From the NCBI GenBank assembly GCA_023374045.1, contig CM041776.1, positions 285,151,873 through 285,215,872 on the forward strand: a stretch of DNA of 64,000 nt, given 5' to 3'. Position numbers and translations under genes: made by a program. A model generated the notes under the pieces. That model had not been told where the DNA came from. It ran no database searches and was given only the letters and a program-made list of their open reading frames with translations. Origin of the DNA: Limonium bicolor (lineage: Eukaryota > Streptophyta > Magnoliopsida > Caryophyllales > Plumbaginaceae). The number at the start of each line of letters is the position of its first letter. Within the stretch, counting starts at the first letter, position 1. Positions 11,560 to 24,781 of the stretch are shown here, piece by piece.

Positions 11560-12280
11560 ACATTGTATTATATATCTTTGGTTATTGTTGATCCATCCAG
11601 TTTAAATAAATGGATGAAAATCCAAAATAAATAGATGACGATTGGATGATAACCGGATGATGGATAAACGGGTGATGGGTCCAGGTGAGAATTTTTTATC
11701 CTCCCCCAATCTATCCCCGTTTATCACCCGATCCGTATCCATTTAGAGGTGCACCCTATTTTCATATGCTCCGTTCAGGTTTTTTTTTCCTTCTAATGAT
11801 CAAACATCTTTTGAATATCATATATTAGTAGTTTCTACAACATGATCAAACATACTTAGACGATTTTTCCTATACATAGATTATGTCATTAGATGACAAT
11901 AAATGTTTATATATTGCTAGATTAGCTTGACACTAATATATAAAGAATATTATTATCTTCAAATAAATAATTCCTTTGATATTGATTAAGTTTTATGGAT
12001 TTGAATGGTAACATTCTCGTGTTATTACTGCAATTTATGTTCCCGATGTAAAAGGGAAATATATTTAAACTAAAAGTTTTGTTATTCTTCATGAACCAAA
12101 ATATTTTATTCAAATAAAAGTTTCACTCGATTATCACCCGATCCATCCATCCACCCGAATCACCCGCGAATGACAGATGAATGGATGATAAATTACTGAG
12201 TGACAGATAGACAAATATGGGTATGCATCCGGGTGATGCTCCATCCTATCCGAATCCGATCCATTAACATCCTAAGTGGG
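11560..12280. mobile_element. Repeat rich in ggatgat/atcacccgat motifs
   Basis: Two blocks (11600-11760 and 12120-12275) are built from 'tggatgataaccggatgatgg' and 'atcacccgatccatcc' strings in opposite orientations. They flank an AT-rich core, and the right edge reads gatccattaacatcctaa. This is the layout of a hAT-like or foldback non-autonomous element. The ends are not exactly determined. Confidence 0.45.
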
Positions 12281-12284
12281 GCAG

Positions 12285-12905
12285 GGGCTGTCAACCTTGA
12301 CCCAAACCCAAAATCTGACCCGAAATCGACACGCTAAAACACGGGTTTGGATTACAATTTTCAACCTGAAACATTATGGGGCCGGGTTGCTAAAACCCGG
12401 GTAAGTTTTGGGTTTGACCTACCAACCTGGTTTCAATCCGCAACTTGAAAACATTTTTATAAAAGAAAAGAAAATATATATTCTTATAGTTTTGTGACAT
12501 AACCCTAAATATATTAATTGTGTAACCATTTATGTTTGATGGTTTTATGCTATATGTTATGTTGTCTTAGTGATTTTGTATAGAATTTGTATTGATAGTA
12601 CACCATTTTTAATTTCAAGTTGATTTTTGGTCGATTTTTGATTCAGATTAACGTGTAAATTTTAGATTCATGTCAAACAGATTGGATTTGGACTAGGGAT
12701 ATATGACCTGGGTTGGTTTCAGATTGATTTCGGTTCGGGTTAACATGTAAATTTCATGTTTGTGTCAAATATATTAAGTTCGGGTTAGGAATATGTCGCC
12801 ATAATCGATTTCAGATTAACAAATTATAATCCATTTCAGATTCGGACCAGGTTGAGCTCGGGTGGAGGACAGCCCGACCCCAAACTCGAAATGGACAACC
12901 CCTTA
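12285..12905. mobile_element. Non-autonomous repeat with GGGTTGTC-type termini, copy B (inverted relative to 8.03 kb)
   Basis: The flanks contain gggctgtcaaccttgaccc and gaaatggacaacccc. The core at 12420-12610 (aagaaaagaaaatatatattcttatag...tattgatagtac) is the reverse complement of the core of the 8.03-8.55 kb element, with point differences. It is longer than copy A because of an extra, partly duplicated segment at 12640-12790 (atttcagattaac, gtgtcaaa motifs). Confidence 0.65.
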
Positions 12906-13626
12906 CTTACAGAGTAAAAATGATGGGCTTCTTTTTATTTTTGCTGCACACGGAAGAAAAGTATCTGAAGATTCTGACTGAGGAAGGAAAATGAATATCG
13001 GTTTCGTCGGGCAGGGGCAGCTGCTAGCTGATTTACAACACGGTGCCGTTTAATATCCCTTTTCGTTTTCTCTCACGGTCCCACCAAATGGATGCTTCTG
13101 GAACTGCCTCCTCCGCGTAGGTCGTGGAGACTAGGTGCAGCGCAGGTGGTACTTTGCAGTGGTAAAACTACATAAAACTACATCTGATACACATTTCGTT
13201 CAAAATGTCACAGAGAAGAGCTTAAGAGAGTCAAAACCCGTTTGGCAACATTCGCGCTGCTTCAGCTGATGATTTTCGACCTAAGAGTGACGCAAACAGT
13301 GCTTCTTCGTTGTCGTGGAATTACGTTCATCCAAACGTGTCCTTACTAATTTCTGTCTCCGCTTTCCTGGTCACGATCCCTTCCACATCCACCACGCATC
13401 TCGGCCCTCGCTGCCGTTTGTTCTCTCTTTCGATCGGTCTTTCCCATTCGCTCGCTCCTTTATTATCACTATTTGGCGGATACAATCTAAATTATAGGTA
13501 CCTACTACTCCCTAGAAATCAATCGATTTATTGTTCCGTGATTTTCGTTTGCTATCTATTGATTTTAGGAATTCCTTCAAATTACTGCGGGCATTTGAAC
13601 TCGTTGCTTCGGCATTGGAATTAGGT

Positions 13627-16600
13627 ATGGCGGAGCAGAAACCTGGTGACGGTGCGGGAACCAGTGAGGCATCTGGGACAGGTTCAGATTCATTTGTTAT
13701 GCTTAATGTCAAGACTTTGGATTCAAGAATCTACAGCTTTCACGTGGAGAAGGATGTAAGGCTCTCTGGATTTTCTTTCCTTCACTGCTTAAAGGTTGCA
13801 TTATAAAGGACTGGAAAAGTCTCTCATGGTCTAACATTTTTTCAGTATTCCTAGATTCCATGCCTTTTATCCTTGGAGCCAATATTAAAACGGATTGGAC
13901 TACCGGAAAATGCACCACTTTTATTTTTACCTTTGATGATCATTATTTTCAAAAAACGTGGGTTTAAATCCTGGTCGAAATGACTCCGTTTAAGAGTAAA
14001 GATTCGGAGGGATTTTATATGCGTACTTTGATCCAAAAATATGCGTACTTTATTGTGTTGCAAGTTAATCGATTGAGCTTGTGCCTCTGTCTGGTCGTAG
14101 ACATGACCTGTCATTATGCCTGCTCCTGTTCTTGTATATGGCATTATATAATTGCTGCTATTTTTCCTACTGCATGGTGGAACTGGCTGTGGATGAAATA
14201 TCCTGGTCCAAACACAAATGCATATATATTGATAGATGCATGCGCAATGTAAAATTTGGGATGGAACCAGGGGCGAAGCCAGAAATTTATTGTTGAGGGG
14301 GCTAAAATTATTTTAACAAATATTATTATTAAATTAATTATAGAGAAAATAAAAAAATCATATTGTATAGCTATATATAATTGATATCTAAAAAAATGTA
14401 CATTTATTTGATTATACTTCTTGATTTATATGTAAATTATCTAATATTTTAATAGATATTTTAGTATTGTAAAAGAGAGTAATATATTAGAAAATTAATA
14501 ATTACTATTATATAACATAAATATCAAATAATAATAACTTAGTAAAGCACAAAATGATGATACTAAAACTTATCAAGTCTTCAAAACCTATATCTAATCC
14601 AAGAAAAATAATAAATCTAAATAAGTATCTAATTTATACCTCATATACCAACATTTTTTTACTCCCAAAACACCAAATTGCTCTCTAATCGATAAAATAT
14701 CCCATATATTCTCAAATAGTAAACAAGCATTTATGATCATAATCAAATGATGGAGGAGCCAATCCAATGCAATGAATAAACTGAGAAACTAAAAAAAAAC
14801 TTTACCGTCACACGGCCTAATTTGGTAAAAAGATAAAATTACTTTCATACTTACTCGGTGTAGCTTTGTAAAATAAATGCTTTTAGAAAATATTATAAAT
14901 ATAAGAACTAAGAAGATAGCCAAACTAGAATTTGCTATGTGAAATCAACATTTGAGATTAAAAGTTCTTTTTATTTTTATTTTAATATAAAACATGGCTC
15001 ACTAACAAACAATGAAGGACGGTTTTCTAGTGGCATTTGATTAGAAGAGAGTTAGGAACAACATATATAAAATATGACCACAATCAATGATGAACAATTT
15101 AAACTTGTTATATTTTATTGTCTAAATTGTCACTATTTGTTAGTATGATTCACAAGAGTAATAAATATCAAACTAGTTTCAATTTTTTTTGTCAAAAGGT
15201 TGGAGGGGCCAAGCCCCCCTAACAGCACACCTAGCTCCGCCTCTGGATGGAACAAGAGGTACATGCCAACTACCTATAAAATACAGTCGAATAAATACCT
15301 TTGATCCCTCGGTTGGGTAGGATTTTGCTCTAGAAGGCGCAGAATGAATGATTGGAATCCTTCTTCCAGCTTCTGAACCGGCAACACTTTTCCTTTGATA
15401 GTCTTTAGAACATTTCATACTCAGTTTGATCTGATCACTACATTTCTAAATTGCATTGCCCAATAAAAGGTGATGAGCTCAGTTGAAATTAGCTTGGAGG
15501 ATGATTTCAATGGGAGCTGAAATGGTTGTGGCTATAGGCTAAGGCTGTGTCTTGGTGACAGAACACATTTCTTGGCAATTCCCAACTGTTACAGAGTCCT
15601 TTTTTCTAAATTTAAAATTGCATTAGTTACTTTATTGAGCAATGATGTTCCTTGAGTTAACCTACTTTAACCTTGATATTGTTAGATGCCTGTCACATCA
15701 TTCAAACAGAAGATTGCTGATCAAATCGGTCTACCAGTGGCACAGCAACGATTAATTTTTAGGGGAAAGGTTCTAAAGGATGAAACTCTCCTTTCGGAGT
15801 ATCGTATCCTACATTGAGAATTTAGTTTATCAACATTTCTTGTGTAATTCATTGTAGCATCATTTTGTAGCTGGTTATACAGGGTGTAGAGGTAAAAGTT
15901 TGTGTGCTCAGTTTGTCTGGTCATTGTGGCTTCATATCCATTCAAGTTTTATACCCTTGACTTTTCTTAGACGTGGAGACTGGGGATACATTGCACTTGG
16001 TTGAAAGGCAATTAGGTCAGTCACAATCCTCCTCGGGCCCTAGCTCTGGAGAGACTAATGTGAACAGCAATAGCCAAGGTACATATTGCTGACGTTTCTT
16101 ACAGATTAACGCAGTAATAAATTGCCATTCAGCTGATGTTAGGTTGTTGATTTGCAAGGTAACAATGCTAGTGTTGCTGCTACTCAGAGTCGTCCAGGGC
16201 AATTATCTCACAGTGTTGTACTTGGGACACTAAATGTTGGGGACTTTGGGGAAAGTGTTGTTCCTGAAATAAGCCGGGTATGCTTTTGTAATTTAATGAC
16301 TATCGAATATTGTAATTCATGTTTTAATCTTGAAGATCATTTAAGTTTAGAAGAGTCTGAATAGTGCATCGTCTGCAGGTTATTGGGGCAGTTCTGAATT
16401 CTCTGGGAGTTAATAATCAAAACGCAGCTATGTTAGGGCAACATTCTGCTGGAGTGAGTATATTTTTCTCGCTGAAGTTCAAAAGTGCCATTATATTCTT
16501 CCCCGGGAGGATATAATATCTCTCTGTATCTTTGATTCTGGCCATTTATCTTTGTCGTGTTCTTAATTACATGAATGTATATTCTGAGCTCCTTTTTTCT

Positions 16601-19600
16601 TACAGCTTAATGCTTCTAGCCAAGTGCCACCTTCAAGTGAATCCGAAAGTGGACCAGCCAATGCTGGGAGCCAGACCCAACCAGGAAATCCCATGCAATC
16701 AGGGCAGCTTCCTTCCATGCTACCATTTCCACTGCCTTTTCCCGGAGCATCTATGCCTCTTCCTTCACTTGATACAGTAACATTCTCAGAATATTATTCC
16801 ATTATGTTTATATGTGAATTTCTAATGATGCAAAATTGATATGGGGATCTTCTGTTGTGTGACAGCCAATTCCTGATTCCCTCAACACTATTGTTGAATT
16901 CATTAACCGAATGGAGGAAGTGCTATCACGGAATGGTATTTCTGGCATTCTCACATCTGATGTGTTTCGGTACATCTACTCAAGATATTTAATCAAACTT
17001 TCCTTTCAGGAAACCAACCAGGCCAGTCAGCCACTGATATGCCCAATCAGCCACCTGTACAGTTGCCATCTAATGCTGGAGGCCTTCCTCTACCTGAAGC
17101 AATGAGCATAGTTCTAAGACGCACTGAAAGGCTTCTTAGTGGTGGTGCTACTAGATCGCTTTCTGTATGTCCTTATGGTCTCTTTTATGTTCCCCTTTAC
17201 TATTTTACTAGTTGCATGTATCATCCCTTTGATCCCTGTAATCTTTTCTTCTATGTTGCCTTTGCATTTTATATATCTATTTATGATCTTTCTTTAATTC
17301 AGGAGAAGTAAGCACTTTTAATTCCTTGACCCAGCAAATAACCACTTCTAATGTCATACAGCTGTTTAGTTCTGTTGGAATCTGGTATATGGGGTGATGG
17401 GTGAGAGAGGATCTAATATCCCTTCATCTCTGGCCATAATACGTGTCTGTTGAAATATGACTTGAAAGAGGAAAGTATTTTAGTCTTAAGGGAAAAATAT
17501 CTAATTACACTTACGTCGTGCTGGCCTAACTATGTGAACTTAATAGATGTTTGTTACACGCTTGCTCCATGTCTCCTTCCCCCTTCTGCAAGCAGAATTT
17601 TGAAAAACCAGGAAGATACGAGGAGGAGGGGGGGGGGGGGGGGGGGGTGTGGACGTATGGAGCTACATTATGTTCCATTACTTGATTGTTATTTCCTCTC
17701 TCATCTGCTATGTTCTTGGATACCTGATTTAGTATGTGTCTGCTGCAATATTTTAGCATATTGCAGGACGGCTGGATCAAGAATCAAGCTCAACTGATCC
17801 TTCTTTGAGGAGCCAGGTGCAATCTGAGCTAGTCCAAACAGGCCTTGTGATGCAACACTTGGGTGCTCTATTTTTAGAGCTTGGTCGAACTATGTTAACT
17901 GTCCGCATGGGACAGTCTCCTGTATAATCCGAGTCCTCTCTTCACTTGTTTTGTCTTATATGGTTGGTAATTGTTAATTTATCTGTGTGGTACACCCATT
18001 TGTATATGTTTTTTTTGCAGGCAGAATCAGTAATTAATGCCGGACCTGCTGTTTATATATCCCCTCTGGGGCCTAGTCCTATTATGGTTCAGGTGTGGAC
18101 AATACTAGTCTCTATAATGTCACAATATTAGGAAGTAGTAGTAATCTTGCAGAAGTTGTATAATAGTCACCTTTTCGTGTTTGGCTATGACATATTCATC
18201 ATCTCATTCTAAAATTATGTGCAGCCTTCCAGCTTGCAAGTCAGTCCTCTCTTCAACACTGCTGGTAACCCAGCAGCTAATACTGGTGGACCTCTAGGCC
18301 CTATTGGTATGTTTGGTGGTGCTCCAAGGCATGTGAACATTCATATACATGCTGGTAAGTTAAGTCTGTTCTTCTTCGAAATTCAATACATTCTTGCCGA
18401 CTATGTTGATCAAGATTAGAATAAGACAGTATATTACATAACCTAACCACTATATATAGAGAAATAAAACCCTTTTTTTAGATGAAATACCATATAACAT
18501 ATGGGCCTAATCACGGAAATGGGCCTTAACCAAATGGAACATACTACTAACAAGTACGTCCGCAGAGTAGAGCAGGTGATCAGATTGCACTACCAAGAAA
18601 GCATGGCGGTGGAGACACCTATCAAGACAGTGGTGGTGGAGATGCATACCATTAGAGAATTGGGAGTAACCCTACGACTCAGGTGGTGAAGACACCAACC
18701 AAGAGAGTCAATTAACCTAGAGCTCCCGGTGATGAAGACATCTACCAGGAGAGAGTGAAGTCATATGGTGGAGGCACCGATCAGTAAAGAGTTGACGAAC
18801 ATGCCACGTAGGAATCAGTGGGCATGGTTGTGGTCGCTCCTACCAATATAGTAGACAATGTAAATACACTAGTCATGAGAGGAAACTAGAGAAATAGTTT
18901 ACAGTGTAGCACTAACCAAGAGATGGAGATAGAATGGTTTGAAAACCACTGGAGGCAGATTCATCAAAACAAAATGAAATTTCTACAAGAGGGAGCGTGA
19001 GGAGGAGCAAGACAATAAGAATAATCAAGTGTCTGGCTGACTGAAAATAGTATCACCTCCAGGAAAAGTCCTCGGACCTTTCCTTTCCCCTTTCCCATTT
19101 TTGCAAGAAAAATAAAACTCTATCCACCACTTGGAATGGCTAGGAAACGGTGAAAGCTGAAATTAAATGACGTAAGGGTAGTAAACTTGTGTTACGGGAG
19201 AAACGACAAGCAAAGAATAATAAGGCTTTCTGATTTTATGAATAAAGTAAAGGTGAGGATAATAAAAGAAACAAAAAGGTGGGTAATTCGGATTCAGGAG
19301 AGTAAAAGAGACCATTGGCAGGAAAAGACAACCAAAGATAAAGAGTCTGAAGTAGAGGATGAGAAGATGATGGCATGTGGAAGAGAGAACAATTTGGATG
19401 TAGTGGCCCCTCTAGCTGTTGAATCCATTCGATACCTTGGAGCAGACGGTGACAGGTGAAGAAATTAGTAGCAGTAAAATATCTTTGCCTCATCAAAGAG
19501 AGTGACTTCACAACCAATGCCATTGATTGTAGCAGCATGAGACGACTGCAGTAGGCAGCTGCATGAGACGACTGCAGTAGTCAGCTACAGCAGATGGCAA

Positions 19601-22600
19601 GGTGAGCAGCAACACCAACAGAGGGTGTGACAGGTTTGCTGCAACCGCCCCCATGATTGACAGTCTACTCTGGATGACGATAGTGTGGACCAATCATCAG
19701 GGTCCTTTAGGGTAGTCACTCTGGATGATGCGGTTACACTGTTATCTAGATGGCAGTGCAGCAGTACTGACCACCTACACAGGGCTGGACAACAGCTTTG
19801 GAAGCTTCAAGACGGAGTGATTCTTCAAGATTTGAAGAACTGTGCAGCTGAAAACATAGGGGAGACAAATAAAAATATTCTCTAGTCAGGTCTGAGTAAA
19901 CGCAGAGAGAGCATAGGAGACGACATTGGAACAATTAGGCTATTCTGAGAGCAGGACATTATTGTGGTGGGGAAGGATTAGTAAACTTGACCATAAACAA
20001 CTCTGGAGAGAAGGGAACCATAAGCAGAGATGCGAAGAGGGTGCAGACAGCACTGGAGAGAGAGAGAGTTTCGGGTGGTTTTGTCAAACCTGCTATGATA
20101 CCTTGTAGTTTTTCAGGAAAGAGACTATTGATCGAGATTAGAAACCCTAATGACAAAAATGGGCCTAAACTAATGGGTTTTGCAGTAACTAAACATGGTA
20201 CTAAACAAGTAAGCTAATAAACTGTTAGATCTTTACCAGACAAGTTTTATGGCAATGTTTACATGAAGAGAAGGAAATAATTAGTTAGGAAAGTGTTTTA
20301 GCAAGTTTGGGATATTACTGTTAGTTAATGTCTTGCTTTTATGGTTAGGGAAAGTTGCTGTTTAGGTGTAGCTAGTATTATGGCAAGTAAGTGGATATTT
20401 AAGGGATTTTGACCGATAGTCAGCTATTTGACTGTTATGGTTAGTATGGGGGAACTTTCTTTTATTGTAGTTTGTTACTATGGTAAGTACGTGGGTATTT
20501 AAGGGGTTAGAAGGGTATCGAGACATTGGATATTGTAGGCCTCTTTGAAGAGTTATTGGTAGGAAGGTTAGCCCAATCTTCCTAAGTTCTATCATAAACC
20601 CAGCATCAGCCCCCAGAGAAGGGAGCCATAAGCATAGATGTGAAGAGGGTGCTGGTGACAGTGGAGATAGAGAGTTTAAGATTTATATCAAACCTGCTCT
20701 GGTACCATGTAGCTTTTCAGAAAAGAGACTAATCGAGACTGAAACTGTATAATACATGGGCCTAATTAATGGCTCTTGCAGCATCTAAACATAATACTAA
20801 ACAAGTAATCTAATAGACCCAACTGATCTCCTAAATTGTTTGTTGAGAGGATGATCTGTAAAACTTCCTTGTTGGCAGGTGCAACCCCAGTTCCCATAAT
20901 TGCTGCTCGAACTGGTACTGGTGGTAGTGGTGGTGCAGAAGGTGCCCAAACAGAGCACACTGGTGGAACAGGTCAGGGTGATGCAGCCTCCATGAGGGGA
21001 TTCCCTATGAGAAATGTGATTGCCACATCTGTCACCACTCGTCCTACTGCTGCTGGCATTTCATCTGCCCAGCCAGTGATAATGGTTTCTGGCTTGCAGC
21101 CTCCAGATTCACAGAATAGAAATGCTGTTAACCCAAGGACAGGTTGCCAATCGTTAGGTTTAAGCTTCTGCTGAAACTTTTTCTCCTTGATGGGGCTCTT
21201 GTATTAAATATGTATATGCCGGTTCCTTGTCAGGACAACAACAAAACATGTCTGCTGGACTAGACAGAGATATTGATGTTATGGCTGGAACAAGTGAAGC
21301 TGACATATCCATAACACAGGTTCAGACAGTAAGTCTTGCATGCACCTTAAATTTGATCATCTCTAACTCCGCTTTGCATTATTTCTGATATACTCTCTGA
21401 TGTGGTTCAACATCCAGAATCTGCCTCAATCAACAGAAGCCTCCCCCAGCACTGCACCTAACATTGTCTCTGAATCAGCTGCGACTGAACAGAAACCTGA
21501 TGTGTCTAGTAATGTACCTCTTGGACTGGGTATTGGAGGCTTGCAAACCACGGTATATTGGTGTCTGTTCTTAGCTATTGACCATCTTTGAAACTTAAAG
21601 ATTGCTTTATAAAGAAGATTTGACAGACCAAGATGGTTATAACTTTCTTTAGTGTATGTATATTTAGTAGATATGCTGTTTCTTGATCCGTTTACATGCT
21701 TTAGCACTTGGTCGCCATTGTTGCTCTTTAAGGTGTTGTTTCTGGTGGTTGTGTTCAGATGTATTGGTTATCTTTGCTTATATTGTATTCTAATTAGTGG
21801 AACCACCAATGCTTTTTATGTCTTAGAGGAGAACACGACCACCACAAACTGTTGAAAGCAGTGGACCTTCAGGGGCACCTCCGAGCTCAAATACTTTAGC
21901 AGCTGGCCAGCAGATTCTGCAGTCTCTTGCATCTATGAGGTCATCACCTGCTAATAATAATAGGAGTCCTTCTAATGCGCCATCCCCAAATCCTCAGGCT
22001 CTTTCTTGTGGCGTGCCATCCAGTGCAATAGACCCACGAGCCTCAGCCCCTCAATTTGATATGATGGGTATGATGGGCCAGGTTCTTCAAAATCCGGCCT
22101 TCAACAATCTATTGTCTAATATTGGTGGCCAAACTGGGGCTGGGTCAGGAGATATGAGGGGCATGCTTCAGCAATTTACAGAGGACCCAGAATCAATGAA
22201 TACAATCAATCAGCTTGCCCAGCAGATGAGTGGACAAGATCTTCCAAACTTGCTTGGTGGATCGAGAGGAAGAGGACAGCCCGGTGGGGGAATCGATCTT
22301 TCAGGGATGATTCAACAGATGATGCCCCTTGTCACACGTGCTCTTTCTGGTGATAATGCTGCTGGTCCTGCTCAGGCTGGAGTGGTGCAGGGTGATGTCA
22401 GCAGAATGTCTGCTAGGCAACATGATAGTTTGCCTGATGAACGCAACACTGAGGTGAGTCTGTCAGAAGTAGTATCCTTGTGGATGTTCGTTCTTTTAGT
22501 TTATTTGTAACACCCCGCCGAGGTCTGATTCTGAACATTTCCATAATATAGATCAACGTCTCTGAAGTGATTCAGAGAATTGCTCATCAGAGTCCACCTC

Positions 22601-22895
22601 AGGATATAATGCGGACTATGGTCCAAAATTCTCTCCAGCTTGTTCCAGGAAGGGATATGGGAGAGCTTGTTGAAATCTGTGAAGATGAGGGGCTTGCTAA
22701 TGTAAGTAATAACTTAGTCCCGGTTCGTTGTATTTGTGTATGTATTTTGCCCCTTGACATGTAACAGAGAATCATCTTCTATGATGATCTATTTGAGGAT
22801 TGATTTCTTATCTGTCTATCTTGTTGCAGGATTTCATGGAGGCCCTTTCTCATGATTTGAGATGTCGAATGGGAGATGGTGGTTCTCAGTCTTGA
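13627..22895 (+). CDS. Large ubiquitin-like-domain protein, BAG6/Scythe-like (17 exons)
   Basis: My exon model is 13627-13755, 15686-15803, 15971-16078, 16159-16277, 16379-16453, 16606-16776, 16866-16935, 17010-17164, 17757-17921, 18021-18092, 18225-18354, 20879-21142, 21234-21328, 21418-21552, 21827-22453, 22552-22701 and 22830-22895. It sums to 2649 bases (882 residues) with no frame break. An N-terminal ubiquitin-like domain spans about residues 24-96 (VMLNVKTLDSRIYSF to ETGDTLHLVERQ). A low-complexity Pro/Gly/Ser/Gln region follows. A conserved GRLDQESS...LGALFLELGRTMLTVRMG block is in exon 9. An STI1/ubiquilin-like helical stretch (MMGMMGQVLQNPAFNNLLSNI, residues about 678-735) and a conserved C-terminus complete it. 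By family knowledge, BAG6-type proteins chaperone hydrophobic clients and link them to ubiquitin-dependent degradation; the plant role is inferred. Introns 1 and 11 are inflated by transposons. Confidence 0.92.
14268..15245. mobile_element. hAT-like non-autonomous element in intron 1 of the BAG6-like gene
   Basis: The termini are CAGGGGCGAAGCC at the left and AGCTCCGCCTCTG at the right (inverted, about 10 of 13 matching). The identical 8-bp direct repeat GATGGAAC at 14260-14267 and 15246-15253 flanks the element exactly. An 8-bp duplication with CAGGGG-type termini points to the hAT superfamily. The 978-bp interior is AT-rich with no transposase frame. It lies entirely within the intron, so it should not alter the protein. 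Confidence 0.88.
17628..17647 (+). repeat. Homopolymer of 20 G
   Basis: An uninterrupted run of G follows 'gaggagga' inside intron 8 of the BAG6-like gene. Such runs are unstable and are poorly resolved by sequencing, so the length is uncertain. The run falls well away from the splice sites of that intron. Confidence 0.9.
18440..20820 (-). mobile_element. LTR-retrotransposon-derived array in intron 11 of the BAG6-like gene
   Basis: Three related blocks are present, at about 18480-18560, 20104-20216 and 20708-20817. They share atgggcctaa and actaa(a)caagta motifs in the same order. The second and third are each preceded by gctatgatacc or gctctggtacca. On the minus strand these read (t)ggtaccagagc-like, close to the initiator-tRNA primer site TGGTATCAGAGC. 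The LTR-like blocks then begin with TG. About 90 bases upstream of each are also duplicated (ccataagca-agatg-gaagagggtgc). This fits a small non-autonomous LTR element on the minus strand with a tandemly duplicated LTR. There is no pol gene. Confidence 0.5.
18560..18800 (+). repeat. Short imperfect direct repeats (ggtggagacacctatcaagaca type)
   Basis: Four imperfect copies of a unit near 30-60 bases occur inside the intron 11 element: gtggagacacctatcaagac, gtgaagacaccaaccaagag, atgaagacatctaccaggag and gtggaggcaccgatcagtaa. The unit could be remnants of a coding repeat of the element. It is not part of the host gene. Confidence 0.5.
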
Positions 22896-24770
22896 CTTTG
22901 TGAGAGAAGTGATCTGGATCTGGTCCTCCAGCGGGACTATAAGGAAGATGAAGTGGTGGTGTAGACAAACCCTGTGCAAATTCAGTTTCTGGTAGAGAAG
23001 TATAGAATGTGATTGGGATACTAAGGCAAGTGAGGGAGGAATGGATAACATTGCTTGCTTAAAATTGAAAATTATGTTTTGCCATAAACTAGGGGGGTTC
23101 AAATGAAGGAAAACTAAGGTGAATTGGAGCAACTGTGCTAATCATATGACTTGATGTGGCATCTTGTATCATTCGGTTGCTTTCTTTCTTTTCTTCCTGA
23201 TCCAAATGTTAATCCTTTGAGAGGAAATTCTAAGAGCTGTCGTCCAATATAGTATATCATATGTTTCTGTTTCTCCCTAAAGGAGTAACTTGGAAATTGC
23301 TTCCGAGTTTTGAGTCCAGTGTGCTTTTTAGCGATGGAGGCAGTTTCTCAGCGTTTGATTTCTCTTCCAGTCATTTTAGAACTCAGATCCTCGACATCTC
23401 GGGAATACCGAAGCCTCCTACCATAGGCACTGTGAGTCGAATGCGGTTGTTGAAAGTAAATATTGACCCTGAGCACTGACATAAACATATTCACCCACTC
23501 TCTTTTATACCTCATCATCACATGTATTTTGCAGAGGGCACAAATATGGAATAATTTAGTGGTGGATGTATTGGCCCAGCTTGTTCATAAATTTGAAGGA
23601 CGATGCCTGATCCTAGTGTCGACTGACATTTAATTTAAGGGCGGACATTGTCCCTAGTCTACGAGCTTCACTGTACCATTACATTAGGGTGTTTTTACAA
23701 AAGTAGACGGGCCTACTGGTAAATTACAATTCGGGATGATGTGATATAGTGATTACTACTTACAGTACTGTGGAACAGGATGCTGGGGCTGTCACTGGAT
23801 ATTAGACTCCTCTCTTTGTATTAATACCTCGCAATCATCATGCATATCACTATCATGGCTAAAGCGAGTGTCTTGTTTCTTCTTTTCTCTTGGTGGTATT
23901 ATCTTTGTCAGCATTGTGTCGAGGCTGTCGCCACTAATCTTCTGAATGTGTCAAATTAAAACGGTTTCGGTCACTATTAATTGATATAATTTACAATTTA
24001 ATAATGTTAAATTATTATTATTTTAAATTATATATGTTCGGCTCTATTTCCAAATCATTAGTTATTTGATTTATTTAAATATAAATTACTTTAAAATTCA
24101 AATGAATTAAATTTAGATTTATATACAGATTTTAAGTTCAAATTAAACATACTGATTTTTTGTGGTCCAAGAGGGTGGATAAATGGTGTTGGTCCTGTTC
24201 ATGCATTATGAATCAACCAACCAACACGTTTTATCATTTGCCTTCATAGCCGAGCTAGCTAATTCCTGAAAAGTAAATTGAAAATCTAAAAGAATATGTA
24301 ATCAATTTTTCTTTTTAATATATACTCAATATTGGATCACCATTTTGTGGTGCTGATATAATATATAGTACCGTTCGTTTATACGTACAGTAAGTGACCG
24401 CATTGATGAACGAATTGACTAAAATGATTTGCGGTTTGCTTGTAGATTGATTGATGCGGTGTGATGATGATGATGAATCCATATTGCTTGAATTACACTA
24501 CTAACAAAAACATTGTTTATAAAACCTCCACTTAGTTCTGGAACCTTTTTTATAGCAATACTTTATACTACTATAGTTGAATCTTGAAGTGCATGCATAA
24601 GGAATAGTAATGGAAATGAAACAATGATTTATGATGGGACGCGCATTGCATTTGAAATCATGACACGATACAATAAAACAAGTTCCAATTTTGTCTAACA
24701 GCGGCGGCGACGCGTTTAATGATCAGAGAAGTTTGTGTGATTATTCTTTTCTACATACTCAAGCAAAACA
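22896..24770. other. 3' region and intergenic sequence after the BAG6-like gene
   Basis: The first several hundred bases are presumably 3' UTR of the upstream gene. A short frame at 23261-23479 shows no family feature. From about 23950 the sequence is AT-rich, with no repeats that I can delimit. Confidence 0.4.
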
Positions 24771-24781
24771 AGCCGACTATC

